Below are positions 1 through 7,874 of a DNA stretch of 64,000 nucleotides, piece after piece (position 1 is the first letter of the stretch; each line of letters begins with the position of its first letter). This DNA comes from JAWKXU01 sp020446465. Its GTDB lineage: Bacteria; Pseudomonadota; Alphaproteobacteria; Sphingomonadales; Sphingomonadaceae. The position numbers and the translations under genes were made by a program. A model generated the notes under the pieces. That model had not been told where the DNA came from and did no database searches. It was given only the letters and a program-made list of their open reading frames with translations. The stretch spans positions 664,920-728,919 of the forward strand of contig JAWKXU010000002.1 in the NCBI GenBank assembly GCA_041396845.1, given 5' to 3'.

Positions 1-906
1 GGCGCGCTGGCAGGGGCCATCATGCTCCAGAATATCCCGCTCGCCGTGGTCTGCGGAGTGATCGCCGTTCTCGCACTTTATCGGGCGTTGCTGTTCATTC
101 ACGAACTGACCCATATCCATCGCGATGCGCTGCCCGGCTTTCGCGTGGCCTGGAACCTCATTGTCGGGATCCCCTTGCTGACGCCATCCTTCATGTATGA
201 AGGTGTCCACACTTTGCATCATGCGCGCACGCGTTACGGGACTGCGGATGACCCTGAATATCTGCCGCTGGCGCTGATGAAGCCGTGGTCGCTGCCTACA
301 TTCGTGCTGGTCGCCATGCTGGCCCCGCCCGCGCTTATCCTGCGCTGCGCCGTGCTGGTGCCACTGGGCGTTATTATCCCGCCGCTGCGCCGCGTGGTCT
401 GGCAACGCTTTTCCGCGTTGTCGATCAATCCGGGGTTTCGTCGTCGCCCGCCTGAAGGCGAAATGAAGGCCCGCGTAATGTGGCAGGAAACGCTGGCGAG
501 CATCTGGGCGATCGCGCTCGTGGCCAGTGTTCCGCTGCTGGGGTGGAAGCCGCTGCTGGTTGCAATGGTCATCCTGTCGGGCGTGGCTGTTTTCAATCAG
601 CTACGCACGCTTGTCGCGCACTTGTGGGAAAATGACGGCGAGCCGATGACCGTGACGGCGCAATACCTCGATTCCGTCAATGTCCCCCCGCCGGGCATTC
701 TGCCGGAATTGTGGGCGCCTGTCGGGCTGCGTTATCATGCCTTGCACCATTTGCTGCCATCCATGCCTTATCATGCTTTGCCAGAGGCGCACCGGAGGTT
801 GAGCGCCCATCTTGGCCATCCATCAACGTATGACCGGGCGAGCCATCGGGGCATGATTGCACTCGTTGTGCGGATAGGCCGCAGCACGATGGGGTCGCAC
901 CGCTGA
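1..906 (+). CDS. Membrane fatty acid desaturase, 5' end outside window
   Basis: The frame is open to the first base of the window, so the gene probably starts upstream; the first ATG visible is at 22. The protein carries the three histidine boxes of membrane-bound di-iron desaturases: HELTH (counting from the ATG at 22, H27 and H31), HTLHH (H63, H66, H67) and HALHH (H239, H242, H243). Hydrophobic stretches lie at about residues 3-20, 90-125 and 158-195. The family inserts double bonds or hydroxyl groups into lipid acyl chains or related substrates at the inner membrane; the substrate cannot be told from sequence. The next gene is convergent, with an intergenic palindrome between them. Confidence 0.8.
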   Translation, partial: GALAGAIMLQNIPLAVVCGVIAVLALYRALLFIHELTHIHRDALPGFRVAWNLIVGIPLLTPSFMYEGVHTLHHARTRYGTADDPEYLPLALMKPWSLPTFVLVAMLAPPALILRCAVLVPLGVIIPPLRRVVWQRFSALSINPGFRRRPPEGEMKARVMWQETLASIWAIALVASVPLLGWKPLLVAMVILSGVAVFNQLRTLVAHLWENDGEPMTVTAQYLDSVNVPPPGILPELWAPVGLRYHALHHLLPSMPYHALPEAHRRLSAHLGHPSTYDRASHRGMIALVVRIGRSTMGSHR

Positions 907-990
907 CTTCGCCTGCGCGCCACAGGGTGCAGGCAACAGCATTGTGCTTAAAGGTTGAATCAGAAGCAATGCTGTAGATTCTTGTTATCG

Positions 991-1034
991 CTTTTCTTTT
1001 TGCGAAAAACCGGTGTCCACTTTTTCGCGAAAAG
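991..1034. repeat. Intergenic palindromic element
   Basis: An inverted repeat with outer arms CTTTTC (991-996) and GAAAAG (1029-1034) and inner arms GCGAAAAA (1002-1009) and TTTTTCGC (1021-1028) encloses an ACCGGTGTCCAC-type loop. From memory, similar palindromes are scattered between genes of many alphaproteobacteria. It sits between the convergent desaturase and lptG ends, where a hairpin could help stop transcription, although neither side has a clean T-run. Confidence 0.6.
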
Positions 1035-1036
1035 CT

Positions 1037-2137
1037 TTATTCCTCGGTGCGGATAAGGACCGTTTCACCCAGCAGCAGGAACAGGAAGAACGGCGCACTG
1101 GCAGCAAGGAATGGCGGATAAGCGCCAAAGTTGCCCATCGCCAGCGCAGCATTATCGACCACGAAAAAGGCAAAGCCCAGCGCCATTCCGATAACCGCGC
1201 GCAGGAACAACTGACCCGAACGCGCAAGCCCGAATGCGGCAATCGCGCCCAGGAGCGGCATCAGGAATGCCGACATCGGCCCGGTCAGTTTATGCCACCA
1301 CTGCCCGCGCAATTCGCGCGTCTGGTGCCCTGCCGCCGCCATCGCGGCGATGGAGTTGCGCAGCGTGAAGATATCCTCCTCATCCGCGTCCACCCTGCTC
1401 ATCTCGATTTCGGCAGGGTCCAGATCCTTTCCCACCACGAACGGCTGTGCGGGCGATGCAATCGCCGACTGCACGTCAAAGCGTTCCGGCTTGGCCAGCC
1501 GCCAGCCGGGGTTGGCAAATGTCGCCTTGGGAGAGCGCACTTCTTCCACAATCAGCCCGTTCGCGTCGCGGCGATACCATGTCACGCCTTCCATGGTCAT
1601 GGCTGCCCCGGTGCCGAACAGGCGCGCGGCTGTCAGCACATTTTCTCCATCACGGAAATAGACGCTGGTGCGAACCGCCTTTTCCTTGGGCAGCGGACCA
1701 TAATCTGCCCGCTCCCAGGTGCTTAGCTCGGCTGTGGCACGGGTTACGACAGATTCGTTGAAAACAAGGCTGACCAGTGACGCCACAAGCGCCGTCAGCA
1801 GCAGCGGCGCAAGAATCTGGTGTGCCGACAGGCCGGACGCCTTCATGGCGATGACTTCGCTGTTCTGGTTCAATGTGGCGAGTGTAATGATCGTCGCCAG
1901 AAGCACCGAATAGGGCAGAAACCGCGCCACCAGTTGGGGAATGCGCAAGGTGACATAGTGCCACAATTGCGCTTCGCCATTGCCCGGATATTCCAGTATC
2001 GCGCCGCTCTCGCTCAACAGGTCAAGCGTTTGCAGAACCAGCACCAGCATGACCAGCACTGCCACGATGCGCACCGCGAATAGCCGCGCGAGATAGAATG
2101 TCAGCGTGCGCGACGGGAAAAAATCAAGTCGCTGCAT
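1037..2137 (-). CDS. lptG: LPS export ABC transporter permease LptG
   Basis: 366 residues, normal for LptG. LptG pairs with LptF and the LptB2 ATPase to extract lipopolysaccharide from the outer leaflet of the inner membrane and push it along the periplasmic bridge. The sequence shows the YjgP/YjgQ layout: three N-terminal membrane helices (about 15-40, 65-85, 100-125), a soluble beta-rich periplasmic domain (about 130-260), and three C-terminal helices (about 275-360). The start overlaps the end of lptF by 14 bases, so the two are cotranscribed and probably translationally coupled. The two homologous proteins side by side make the assignment secure; which is F and which is G rests on gene order and general similarity. 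Confidence 0.93.
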   Translation of the reverse strand: MQRLDFFPSRTLTFYLARLFAVRIVAVLVMLVLVLQTLDLLSESGAILEYPGNGEAQLWHYVTLRIPQLVARFLPYSVLLATIITLATLNQNSEVIAMKASGLSAHQILAPLLLTALVASLVSLVFNESVVTRATAELSTWERADYGPLPKEKAVRTSVYFRDGENVLTAARLFGTGAAMTMEGVTWYRRDANGLIVEEVRSPKATFANPGWRLAKPERFDVQSAIASPAQPFVVGKDLDPAEIEMSRVDADEEDIFTLRNSIAAMAAAGHQTRELRGQWWHKLTGPMSAFLMPLLGAIAAFGLARSGQLFLRAVIGMALGFAFFVVDNAALAMGNFGAYPPFLAASAPFFLFLLLGETVLIRTEE

Positions 2138-3347
2138 TCCGGCCTCCAGCTTGCAGACGGCGATGCCGCCGCGACAACCGCTTGATCTGTTTCACCAGCT
2201 TGGCAAACCAGGCTTCCAGCGCGCCAATAGCCTGTCCGCCCGGCACAAAGGCAACGCGGTAATACATCCACATGATCAAGACAGAAAAGACGGCAAACGG
2301 CCCCCACAGTGCAAGCAGCGGATCCACCCTGCCGAGTGCGGCCACGTCCTCTCCATACTGGTTCACCTTGTGATAGGCGACGACCATCACAATCGAGAGG
2401 AATACACCCAGCGCCGAGGTTGACCGTTTGGGGGGAATGGCCAGCGACACCGCCAGCAGCGGCAACAGCAACATCATGACGACTTCCACCAGCCGGTAGT
2501 TGAAACTGGCCTGAATGGGGTTGCGCACATGGGTCGGCAACTGATCGTTCCACCCGATCTTGAGCAGTTCGGGCAGAATATATTCCCGCTCCGCCCCGCC
2601 GCGTGATCGGAAAGCCTCGATCTTCGGCAAATCAATCGGCAGGTCATGTTGCGAAAAGCTGAGCACACGCGCACTCGATCCAGGGGTTTGCTGGATAATC
2701 GCTCCATCGTTTAACCGCAGGATAATCGTATCGCGGTTTTCCGCGCTCGCCATAAAGCGACCCTGTCGCGCCGATATGGAAAGCACCTGCCCCTTGGAAT
2801 TGGCAATGCGCGCGAATACGCCGTGCAATTCGCGCCCGCCATCACGGCTTTCCTCGATCTGCAAGGCCATACGATCTTTCAGCGTGGTAAACTCACCCAC
2901 CTTGATCGAAGCGCCCAGCGCCCCTTGCCGCAGCTGGTATTCCATCTGTTCGTAGTAATAGCGCGACAGGGGCGACAGATAACCAACGATAACGAGGTTC
3001 ACCGCCGCCAACACCAGCGTGATCAAATATGGCACCTTGAGCAGGCGCGTATAACCAAGCCCGACGGCGCGCATCACATCAAGTTCGCTGGAGGTTGCGA
3101 GGTTGCGGAACGCGAGCAGTATCCCCAGCATCAGGCCCAGCGGAATGGCAAGGCTGGCATATTCGGGGATGAGGTTGACCAGCATCTTGAAAACGACGCT
3201 GACCGGTCCGCCTTCCACCGCGACAAAATCGAACAGCCGCAACATCTTTTCCAGCAGCAGCAGCGATGCCGCAATGGCAAACACTGACAGCATCGGCACC
3301 AGCGTCAGCTTCAGGATGTAGCGGTCTATGGCGGTAAAATGTTTCAA
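2124..3347 (-). CDS. lptF: LPS export ABC transporter permease LptF
   Basis: 407 residues, first gene of the lptF-lptG pair. It belongs to the YjgP/YjgQ family: N-terminal helices at about residues 15-35, 55-80 and 100-125, a periplasmic beta-jellyroll-like region to about 290, then C-terminal helices at about 300-390. A basic tail (residues 375-400, rich in R and K) would lie in the cytoplasm. It forms the other half of the LptB2FG complex that energises LPS transport to the outer membrane. The 132 bases between its start and the DUF3237 gene could hold its own promoter; I see no clear consensus there. Confidence 0.93.
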   Translation of the reverse strand: MKHFTAIDRYILKLTLVPMLSVFAIAASLLLLEKMLRLFDFVAVEGGPVSVVFKMLVNLIPEYASLAIPLGLMLGILLAFRNLATSSELDVMRAVGLGYTRLLKVPYLITLVLAAVNLVIVGYLSPLSRYYYEQMEYQLRQGALGASIKVGEFTTLKDRMALQIEESRDGGRELHGVFARIANSKGQVLSISARQGRFMASAENRDTIILRLNDGAIIQQTPGSSARVLSFSQHDLPIDLPKIEAFRSRGGAEREYILPELLKIGWNDQLPTHVRNPIQASFNYRLVEVVMMLLLPLLAVSLAIPPKRSTSALGVFLSIVMVVAYHKVNQYGEDVAALGRVDPLLALWGPFAVFSVLIMWMYYRVAFVPGGQAIGALEAWFAKLVKQIKRLSRRHRRLQAGGRNAAT

Positions 3348-3479
3348 GCGGTCAGTCGTCGCAATGGCACGAAATGCGCAGGCGCGCGTGTGCCGGGGGA
3401 AGGCTCAGCCGTGCCTATAGCCGCCTTCTCCGCCAAGGTCATGCATCTTGTTTGGGTGGGAGTGCAGGTTTTCTCACAG

Positions 3480-3947
3480 TCAAAGAAGTTCGAACACTTC
3501 ATAGACCGGCCCCTCTGGCCGGCGGTGGCCAATCCCGAATGCCACGATGTCATTTAGCCACAGGAGCCGTTCGGCTGCCGTTTCAAACTGCACCGCAGTC
3601 CTGAAATAGATTTCGTCCGGGCTGATTGTCTCGCCCTGGGCCAGGCGCTCGTCAATTTCCGGCGATGCCTTGAGGCGCCCGGTATATGTCATGTATATGA
3701 CCTCGCCCGCATCCGTTTCCAGCATGGCGCGCACATCAATATGAATGACGCCATCCCCGCGTCGGAACAACCAGTCCCCACCGCCGGGCAAGACATTGCC
3801 CTGCAACCTCTCGCCGTCAAACGTTCCCGATGCGATCACGCCCGCGCGCCTGAAATAGCCTTGCGGAACGTCGCCAACGATTTGCGGCGATGTCTGGAAA
3901 CGGACAGTGAAAAGCGGCCGGAACCGGATCTTGGCCGGGTCGATCAT
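3480..3947 (-). CDS. DUF3237 domain protein
   Basis: About 155 residues from the ATG at 3947. That start overlaps the stop of clpS as ATGA, a typical coupled junction, so I prefer it to the longer frame that begins at 4049 inside clpS. The protein matches the DUF3237 pattern: an all-beta barrel with the conserved segment LPGGGDW, an aspartate-containing strand (IHIDVRAML), a YMTYTGRL strand and a C-terminal motif with YFRT and WLND. No enzymatic role has been established for this family that I know of. Its coupling to clpS looks like a local arrangement rather than a functional clue. Confidence 0.8.
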   Translation of the reverse strand: MIDPAKIRFRPLFTVRFQTSPQIVGDVPQGYFRRAGVIASGTFDGERLQGNVLPGGGDWLFRRGDGVIHIDVRAMLETDAGEVIYMTYTGRLKASPEIDERLAQGETISPDEIYFRTAVQFETAAERLLWLNDIVAFGIGHRRPEGPVYEVFELL

Positions 3948-4279
3948 GCTTTTTCGAGTGTGCATTGCAGCGGGTGCTGGTTTTGGCGCGCAAAATCCAT
4001 CACCTGATTCACTTTCGTTTCGGCAATTTCGTATGTGAAGATTCCACAAACACCGACGCCGCGCTGATGCACATGCAGCATGACCCGCGTGGCCTGTTCA
4101 AGGTCCATCTGGAAAAACCGTTTCAGCGCCAGGACGACGAATTCCATCGGCGTGTAATCATCGTTGAGCAACAAAACTTTGAACTGGTTCGGTTTTTTGG
4201 GTTTAGCCCGGGTGCGCGTTGCAAGCCCGACCTGACCTGCGCCCTGTCCACCATCGGGTGCATCGCCGTCATCGGCCAT
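3944..4279 (-). CDS. clpS: ATP-dependent Clp protease adaptor ClpS
   Basis: ClpS binds the N domain of ClpA and delivers N-end-rule substrates to ClpAP in the cytoplasm. The conserved core is clear: LLNDDYTPMEFVV, an HQRGVGVCGIFTYEIAETKV strand-helix block and the FARQNQHPLQC C-terminal block. The frame stays open to 4495 and has other methionines at 4285 and 4363. I chose 4279 because it gives about 111 residues, the usual length, with a short acidic flexible arm before the core; a start at 4285 is equally possible. Downstream, DUF3237 overlaps by four bases. Two related palindromes lie upstream. Confidence 0.9.
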   Translation of the reverse strand: MADDGDAPDGGQGAGQVGLATRTRAKPKKPNQFKVLLLNDDYTPMEFVVLALKRFFQMDLEQATRVMLHVHQRGVGVCGIFTYEIAETKVNQVMDFARQNQHPLQCTLEKA

Positions 4280-4443
4280 CCGCATTGGCTCGCAAGCGGG
4301 AACGACAGTCTGCGGCAGCGCAAGCCATGCAAAATGGTCGGGCGAGTAAGATCGATCAGTCATATCAGCAACAGAATATCGTATTGCGGCTGCAATCTGC
4401 AAGGTTGGACATGCGCCATGCCGAGATTTACGCGGCACTAATA

Positions 4444-4478
4444 CCAAGGCGCTGAGATGCTGACGCATCACGCCTTGG
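4444..4478. repeat. Palindromic repeat, copy 1
   Basis: The arms CCAAGGCG and CGCCTTGG enclose a second stem of TGAGATGC and GCATCA around a TGAC loop. Read outward, it starts ATACCAAGGC. A second palindrome of the same design lies 26 bases to the right in the opposite orientation. It lies inside the longest possible clpS frame, which argues that clpS starts further in. Confidence 0.7.
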
Positions 4479-4504
4479 AAATGTTCAAGCGCCACACGGG
4501 CTTA

Positions 4505-4541
4505 ACCAAAGCCCGATGAGTCAAGCTCATCGAGCTTTGGT
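4505..4541. repeat. Palindromic repeat, copy 2
   Basis: The arms ACCAAAGC and GCTTTGGT enclose CGATGAG and CTCATCG around the loop TCAAG. Its reverse complement begins ATACCAAAGC, close to the ATACCAAGGC of copy 1, so the two look like an inverted pair of one repeat family, similar in layout to REP/BIME elements. Confidence 0.7.
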
Positions 4542-4603
4542 ATAACAGCGCCGATGGGCTGCACGCACAATGCCCCCGTTTGTTAAAGCCCGTGCAAATA
4601 TGC

Positions 4604-4636
4604 AACGGGCCGGACAGCAATGCCGCCCGGCCCGTT
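4604..4636 (-). terminator. Hairpin downstream of the phasin gene
   Basis: The perfect 10-bp arms AACGGGCCGG (4604-4613) and CCGGCCCGTT (4627-4636) lie about 50 bases beyond the phasin stop codon. On the minus strand the stem is followed by GCATATTTG, a weak T-tract, so it is a plausible but not ideal intrinsic terminator. Confidence 0.6.
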
Positions 4637-4685
4637 TCGTATCAGCCGATAGAAATCGGCATGAATATCAATGTTCCAGAGGCGC

Positions 4686-5561
4686 TCAGGCAGCCTTTGA
4701 AATCTTGTCAGCAGCAACGCTGATGCGGTTCGAGATCGGTGCGAAGCTTTCGTTCGAGAGCTTGACCAGCTTTTCGGTGTTCTTGGAGCCAAGAGCAATC
4801 GCAGCATCGAAATTGCGACGTGCGATTTCACCCTGCAGCTGGAAGAATTCAGTCGGCGACTTCACGGCGGCCAGCTTCTTCATGTCAGCCGAGACAGTTT
4901 CGAACGCAGACTTCGTTTCCGTCACATAGTCCGTGCCGATTTCCTTGACGCCCGAAGCAAGAATCTTGCCGGATTCGACGATTGCATCAACATTGCCCTT
5001 TGTGAAAGTGCCGACTTCGCCAGCCACTTCGACGCCCTTGGCATAAGCAGCCTTGGCCTTGCCCTTTACGTCGGAAATCATTGCAGAAATGTCGGGAGTC
5101 TTTGTCTTTGCAGTAGCCATGATACGTTCCTTCAATTCGTTGAGAGTTGGTTCTTTTGATTTTGGTGCGGGAACTTTCGCAGCGATTTTCGCAGGGGCAG
5201 GCGATTTGGTTTTCGCTGGCGCCTTTGGCTTCGCTACGGACTTTGGCTTGGCCACGGTTTTTGGCTTGGCCGAAGTTTTGGGTTTCGCCGGTGCCTTGCG
5301 GGCAACGGCGGGCTTTTTCGCCACAGGTTTGGGCGATGCAGCCTTCTTCTTGATCACAGGCTTGGCAGGCGCTTTTTCGGCAACCGGCATTTTGGCCGGA
5401 TCAGAAGCGGCCACGGTTTCGGTTTTGGGCGTTTGTGCCGCAACCTCTGGCGCATCGGCTACCTTTTCAGCAGCTTCGGCCGCCTTGGGCGCAGAGGCCA
5501 CTTTGGCAGCTGCGTCAGCATATGCTTTTTCAGCTCCGGTCATGTCGCTTTCATCAGCCAT
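4686..5561 (-). CDS. Phasin with Lys/Ala/Pro-rich histone-like N-terminal half
   Basis: 291 residues in two parts. Residues 1-140 are low-complexity and very basic: Ala/Glu-rich to about 60, then many AKPK, KKPA and PAKPK units to about 135, like histone H1 tails and the DNA-binding tail of PhaF. Residues 148-291 are a standard alpha-helical phasin that coats polyhydroxyalkanoate granules. ATG codon 148 (position 5120) is preceded by AAGGA with 7-base spacing, so a second, normal-length phasin of 144 residues may be made from the same gene. PHA synthase lies just upstream on the same strand. The promoter region holds two copies of a TTGTGCA palindrome. The tail may tether granules to the nucleoid. 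Confidence 0.85.
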   Translation of the reverse strand: MADESDMTGAEKAYADAAAKVASAPKAAEAAEKVADAPEVAAQTPKTETVAASDPAKMPVAEKAPAKPVIKKKAASPKPVAKKPAVARKAPAKPKTSAKPKTVAKPKSVAKPKAPAKTKSPAPAKIAAKVPAPKSKEPTLNELKERIMATAKTKTPDISAMISDVKGKAKAAYAKGVEVAGEVGTFTKGNVDAIVESGKILASGVKEIGTDYVTETKSAFETVSADMKKLAAVKSPTEFFQLQGEIARRNFDAAIALGSKNTEKLVKLSNESFAPISNRISVAADKISKAA

Positions 5562-5605
5562 TGTCGTACCTCGCAGTCATCCGTCCCTGACGTTACAGGG
5601 GTTGA

Positions 5606-5620
5606 TGTTGCGTTGCACAA
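5606..5620 (-). promoter_or_regulatory. Imperfect TTGTGCA operator, phasin-proximal
   Basis: On the minus strand this reads TTGTGCAACGCAACA, a degraded copy of the perfect palindrome 47 bases upstream at 5653-5667. Two like-oriented sites before a phasin gene suggest control by PhaR, whose known sites in other alphaproteobacteria are TGC/GCA palindromes. The regulator itself is not in this window. Confidence 0.4.
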
Positions 5621-5652
5621 TACCGTCTTGCACCTGCGAAGTCAAATGCTTT

Positions 5653-5667
5653 TTGTGCAGTGCACAA
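5653..5667 (-). promoter_or_regulatory. Perfect TTGTGCA palindrome upstream of phasin
   Basis: TTGTGCA-C-TGCACAA (minus strand), a perfect 7-1-7 inverted repeat about 90 bases before the phasin start codon and downstream of phaC. It is a good candidate operator for a PHA-responsive repressor of PhaR type; the regulator's identity is inferred from context. Confidence 0.5.
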
Positions 5668-5731
5668 TAGGCACATTTCTTCACATAACCAGCTGAATTA
5701 GATCAATTAAATTGGTTAGCCTGAAAGCGAA

Positions 5732-7624
5732 TCAGCGCATTTTCACATAACGGCCCGGCGCATCTTCGATCGCCTTGTCGCCTTTTCCGCCCGGCTTGCG
5801 GCGGCCCTTGGCCGGCACGGTCTTGTCGCCATGCGCGCGCAGCCATTCGATCCAGTCCGGCCACCAGCTTCCGGCGTGTTCGCTCGCCCCGTCCACGAAT
5901 TCCTGCAAGGTTTCCGCCGGCCCATCGTTCAGCCAATACTGATACTTGCCGGATCCTGGCGGATTGACCACGCCAGCGATGTGGCCGGAGCCTGCAAGAA
6001 CGAAGCGAATCGGCCCGCGCAAATGCCGACGGATACGAAATACGCTTTCAGGCGGCGCGATGTGATCTTCCCGCCCCGCCTGAACATAGGCAGGCGTTTC
6101 AATTCGGGTAAGGTCGATCGGTGTTCCATCCGCCACAAGCGCATCTGGCGTGACAAGCCTATTATCCCGATAAAGGTCGCGCAGGTAATTCCTGTGCCAG
6201 CAAGCGGGCAGATTGGTCGTATCGCCATTCCAGTGCAAAAGGTCGAATGCGGGATATTCTTCCCCCAACAGGTAATGCGACACGACATAGGACCAGATCA
6301 GATCACGGCTGCGCAACAGGTTGAAGGTTGCAGCCATATAGCGGCCGTCGAGATACCCTTCGCCCGCAAGCTGCCCGATCGTCTGGAGCTGACTGTCATT
6401 GATGAAGAACTTGAGCTCGCCAGCCCGTTCAAAATCAACTTGCGCCGTGAAAAAGGTTGCACTGGCCACCTTGGCCGCTTCGCCCCGGCGCGCAAGAACG
6501 GCAAGCGTCGCAGCCAGCGTCGTGCCAGCAACACAATAACCGATTGTATGCACGCTATCGACGCCGAGCCGTTCACGCACATGGTCAATCGCTTCGATCT
6601 GGGCGCGGATGTAATCATCCCAGCTGACATCGGCCATCGTCGCATCGGCAGACTTCCAGGACACCATGAACACGCTTAGCCCCTGCGCCACCGCCCAGCG
6701 CACGAAGCTCTTCTTCTCGTTCAGATCGAGAATATAATACCGGTTTATCCAGGGCGGGAAGATGACCAGCGGCACAGCCAGCACGCTGTCAGTCGTGGGC
6801 GTGTACTGGATAAGCTGGAACAGGTCGGTTTCATACACTACCTTGCCCGGTGTCGTGGCGATATTGCGCCCGACCTCGAAGGCGTTGGGGTCGGTGTGCG
6901 TCAGTTGCCCGCGCCGGATATCGGCCAGCAGATGTTCCATCCCCCGAACCAGGCTTTGCCCTTTTGTTTCAACGAGCCTGTCCATCACCAGCGGATTGGT
7001 CAGCGGGAAATTGGCCGGGCTGAGCGCATCGACCAGCGCCTGTGATGCGAAACGCAGTTGTTCTCGCTGTTCGTCATCGACACCTTCCACCTTATCGACC
7101 ATCGCCATGATTTCATCGGACAGCATCAGATATATCTGGTGAATAACGGCGTAGAACGGTTGCGCGCTCCATTTCGGATCGGCAAAGCGCCGGTCGTGAC
7201 GTGGAAGGTCAGGTGCCGCCGCTGGCTTTGCATCGCCAAGCGGGGTTCCCGCCGGATCAAGACCGAACTGGCCGAGCACGCCCTGCCACAGGCTCAGGCC
7301 ATCGTTCATCAGGCGGCGTTGCGTTTCGGGGTCAGCCAGCGGCAGCGCCTGCCAGCAACGGGTGGCAAGCTCCCCCCAGCGCGCGGGGTCCGCAAAAGGC
7401 AGCGCATTGCCCTCACGCCTGGCCAGTTCGGCCTGCAATTCCACCAGCAATTCCTGCATACGCTGCGCCGCGGCCATCCATTCGGGCCAGTCATCAGGTG
7501 CAGGCAGGTTCGCTGACTGTGCGCCCGGAACCATTATCGAGAGGAAACGGCGCGCGGCCTCATCCTGCATTTCAAGAAGCCGTGAAAACGGCGATACGTC
7601 CTCTTCCGTCTTGTCTGTCATCAA
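5732..7624 (-). CDS. phaC: Class I poly(3-hydroxyalkanoate) synthase PhaC
   Basis: 630 residues, the class I size. PhaC polymerises (R)-3-hydroxyacyl-CoA into PHA on the granule surface. The N-terminal PhaC_N domain covers about residues 50-250; the alpha/beta hydrolase domain follows. The lipase-like box is GYCVAG with the catalytic cysteine at 364. The remaining triad members lie in AGREDHIAPP (Asp) and GSGHIAGV (His). Class-typical tryptophan motifs such as SWKSADA and the C-terminal HAGSWWPDW are present. The C-terminus is basic (KGRRKPGGKGDK). It is followed on the same strand by the phasin gene, which has its own regulatory region. The aminotransferase gene is divergent. Confidence 0.95.
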   Translation of the reverse strand: MMTDKTEEDVSPFSRLLEMQDEAARRFLSIMVPGAQSANLPAPDDWPEWMAAAQRMQELLVELQAELARREGNALPFADPARWGELATRCWQALPLADPETQRRLMNDGLSLWQGVLGQFGLDPAGTPLGDAKPAAAPDLPRHDRRFADPKWSAQPFYAVIHQIYLMLSDEIMAMVDKVEGVDDEQREQLRFASQALVDALSPANFPLTNPLVMDRLVETKGQSLVRGMEHLLADIRRGQLTHTDPNAFEVGRNIATTPGKVVYETDLFQLIQYTPTTDSVLAVPLVIFPPWINRYYILDLNEKKSFVRWAVAQGLSVFMVSWKSADATMADVSWDDYIRAQIEAIDHVRERLGVDSVHTIGYCVAGTTLAATLAVLARRGEAAKVASATFFTAQVDFERAGELKFFINDSQLQTIGQLAGEGYLDGRYMAATFNLLRSRDLIWSYVVSHYLLGEEYPAFDLLHWNGDTTNLPACWHRNYLRDLYRDNRLVTPDALVADGTPIDLTRIETPAYVQAGREDHIAPPESVFRIRRHLRGPIRFVLAGSGHIAGVVNPPGSGKYQYWLNDGPAETLQEFVDGASEHAGSWWPDWIEWLRAHGDKTVPAKGRRKPGGKGDKAIEDAPGRYVKMR

Positions 7625-7769
7625 TGCTCCGGTCTGGCGCGATGCGATGGAAAATCAGTATTATCCATGCCAACCTAGCACGACGCGCTGGCTCTCGACA
7701 GGCAAAAGGTCGACAAAACACGCATAAAGCACCATTTGCCTGCAGCGCATTATGCCTTATTGCTTTATC

Positions 7770-7793
7770 GCAGATGCGAATGCGCGCATCTGC
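7770..7793. promoter_or_regulatory. Hairpin/operator in the phaC-alaC divergent region
   Basis: Perfect 9-bp arms GCAGATGCG and CGCATCTGC around a 6-base loop, about 80 bases before the aminotransferase start and 145 bases from the phaC start. Its symmetry and its place between divergent genes fit an operator; its ligand is unknown. Confidence 0.4.
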
Positions 7794-7874
7794 ACGCAAA
7801 GTCCGCTTGCGAATCGCAGGCGGCCGGTCACTGCCAGCGTGGCATGATCGTGTTTCAACTGGAATGCCTGGACA

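Noticed and set aside
4280..4495. N-terminally extended ClpS starting at 4495
   Set aside because: The extra 72 residues match no ClpS and run into a palindromic repeat; the family starts close to the NDDYTP core.
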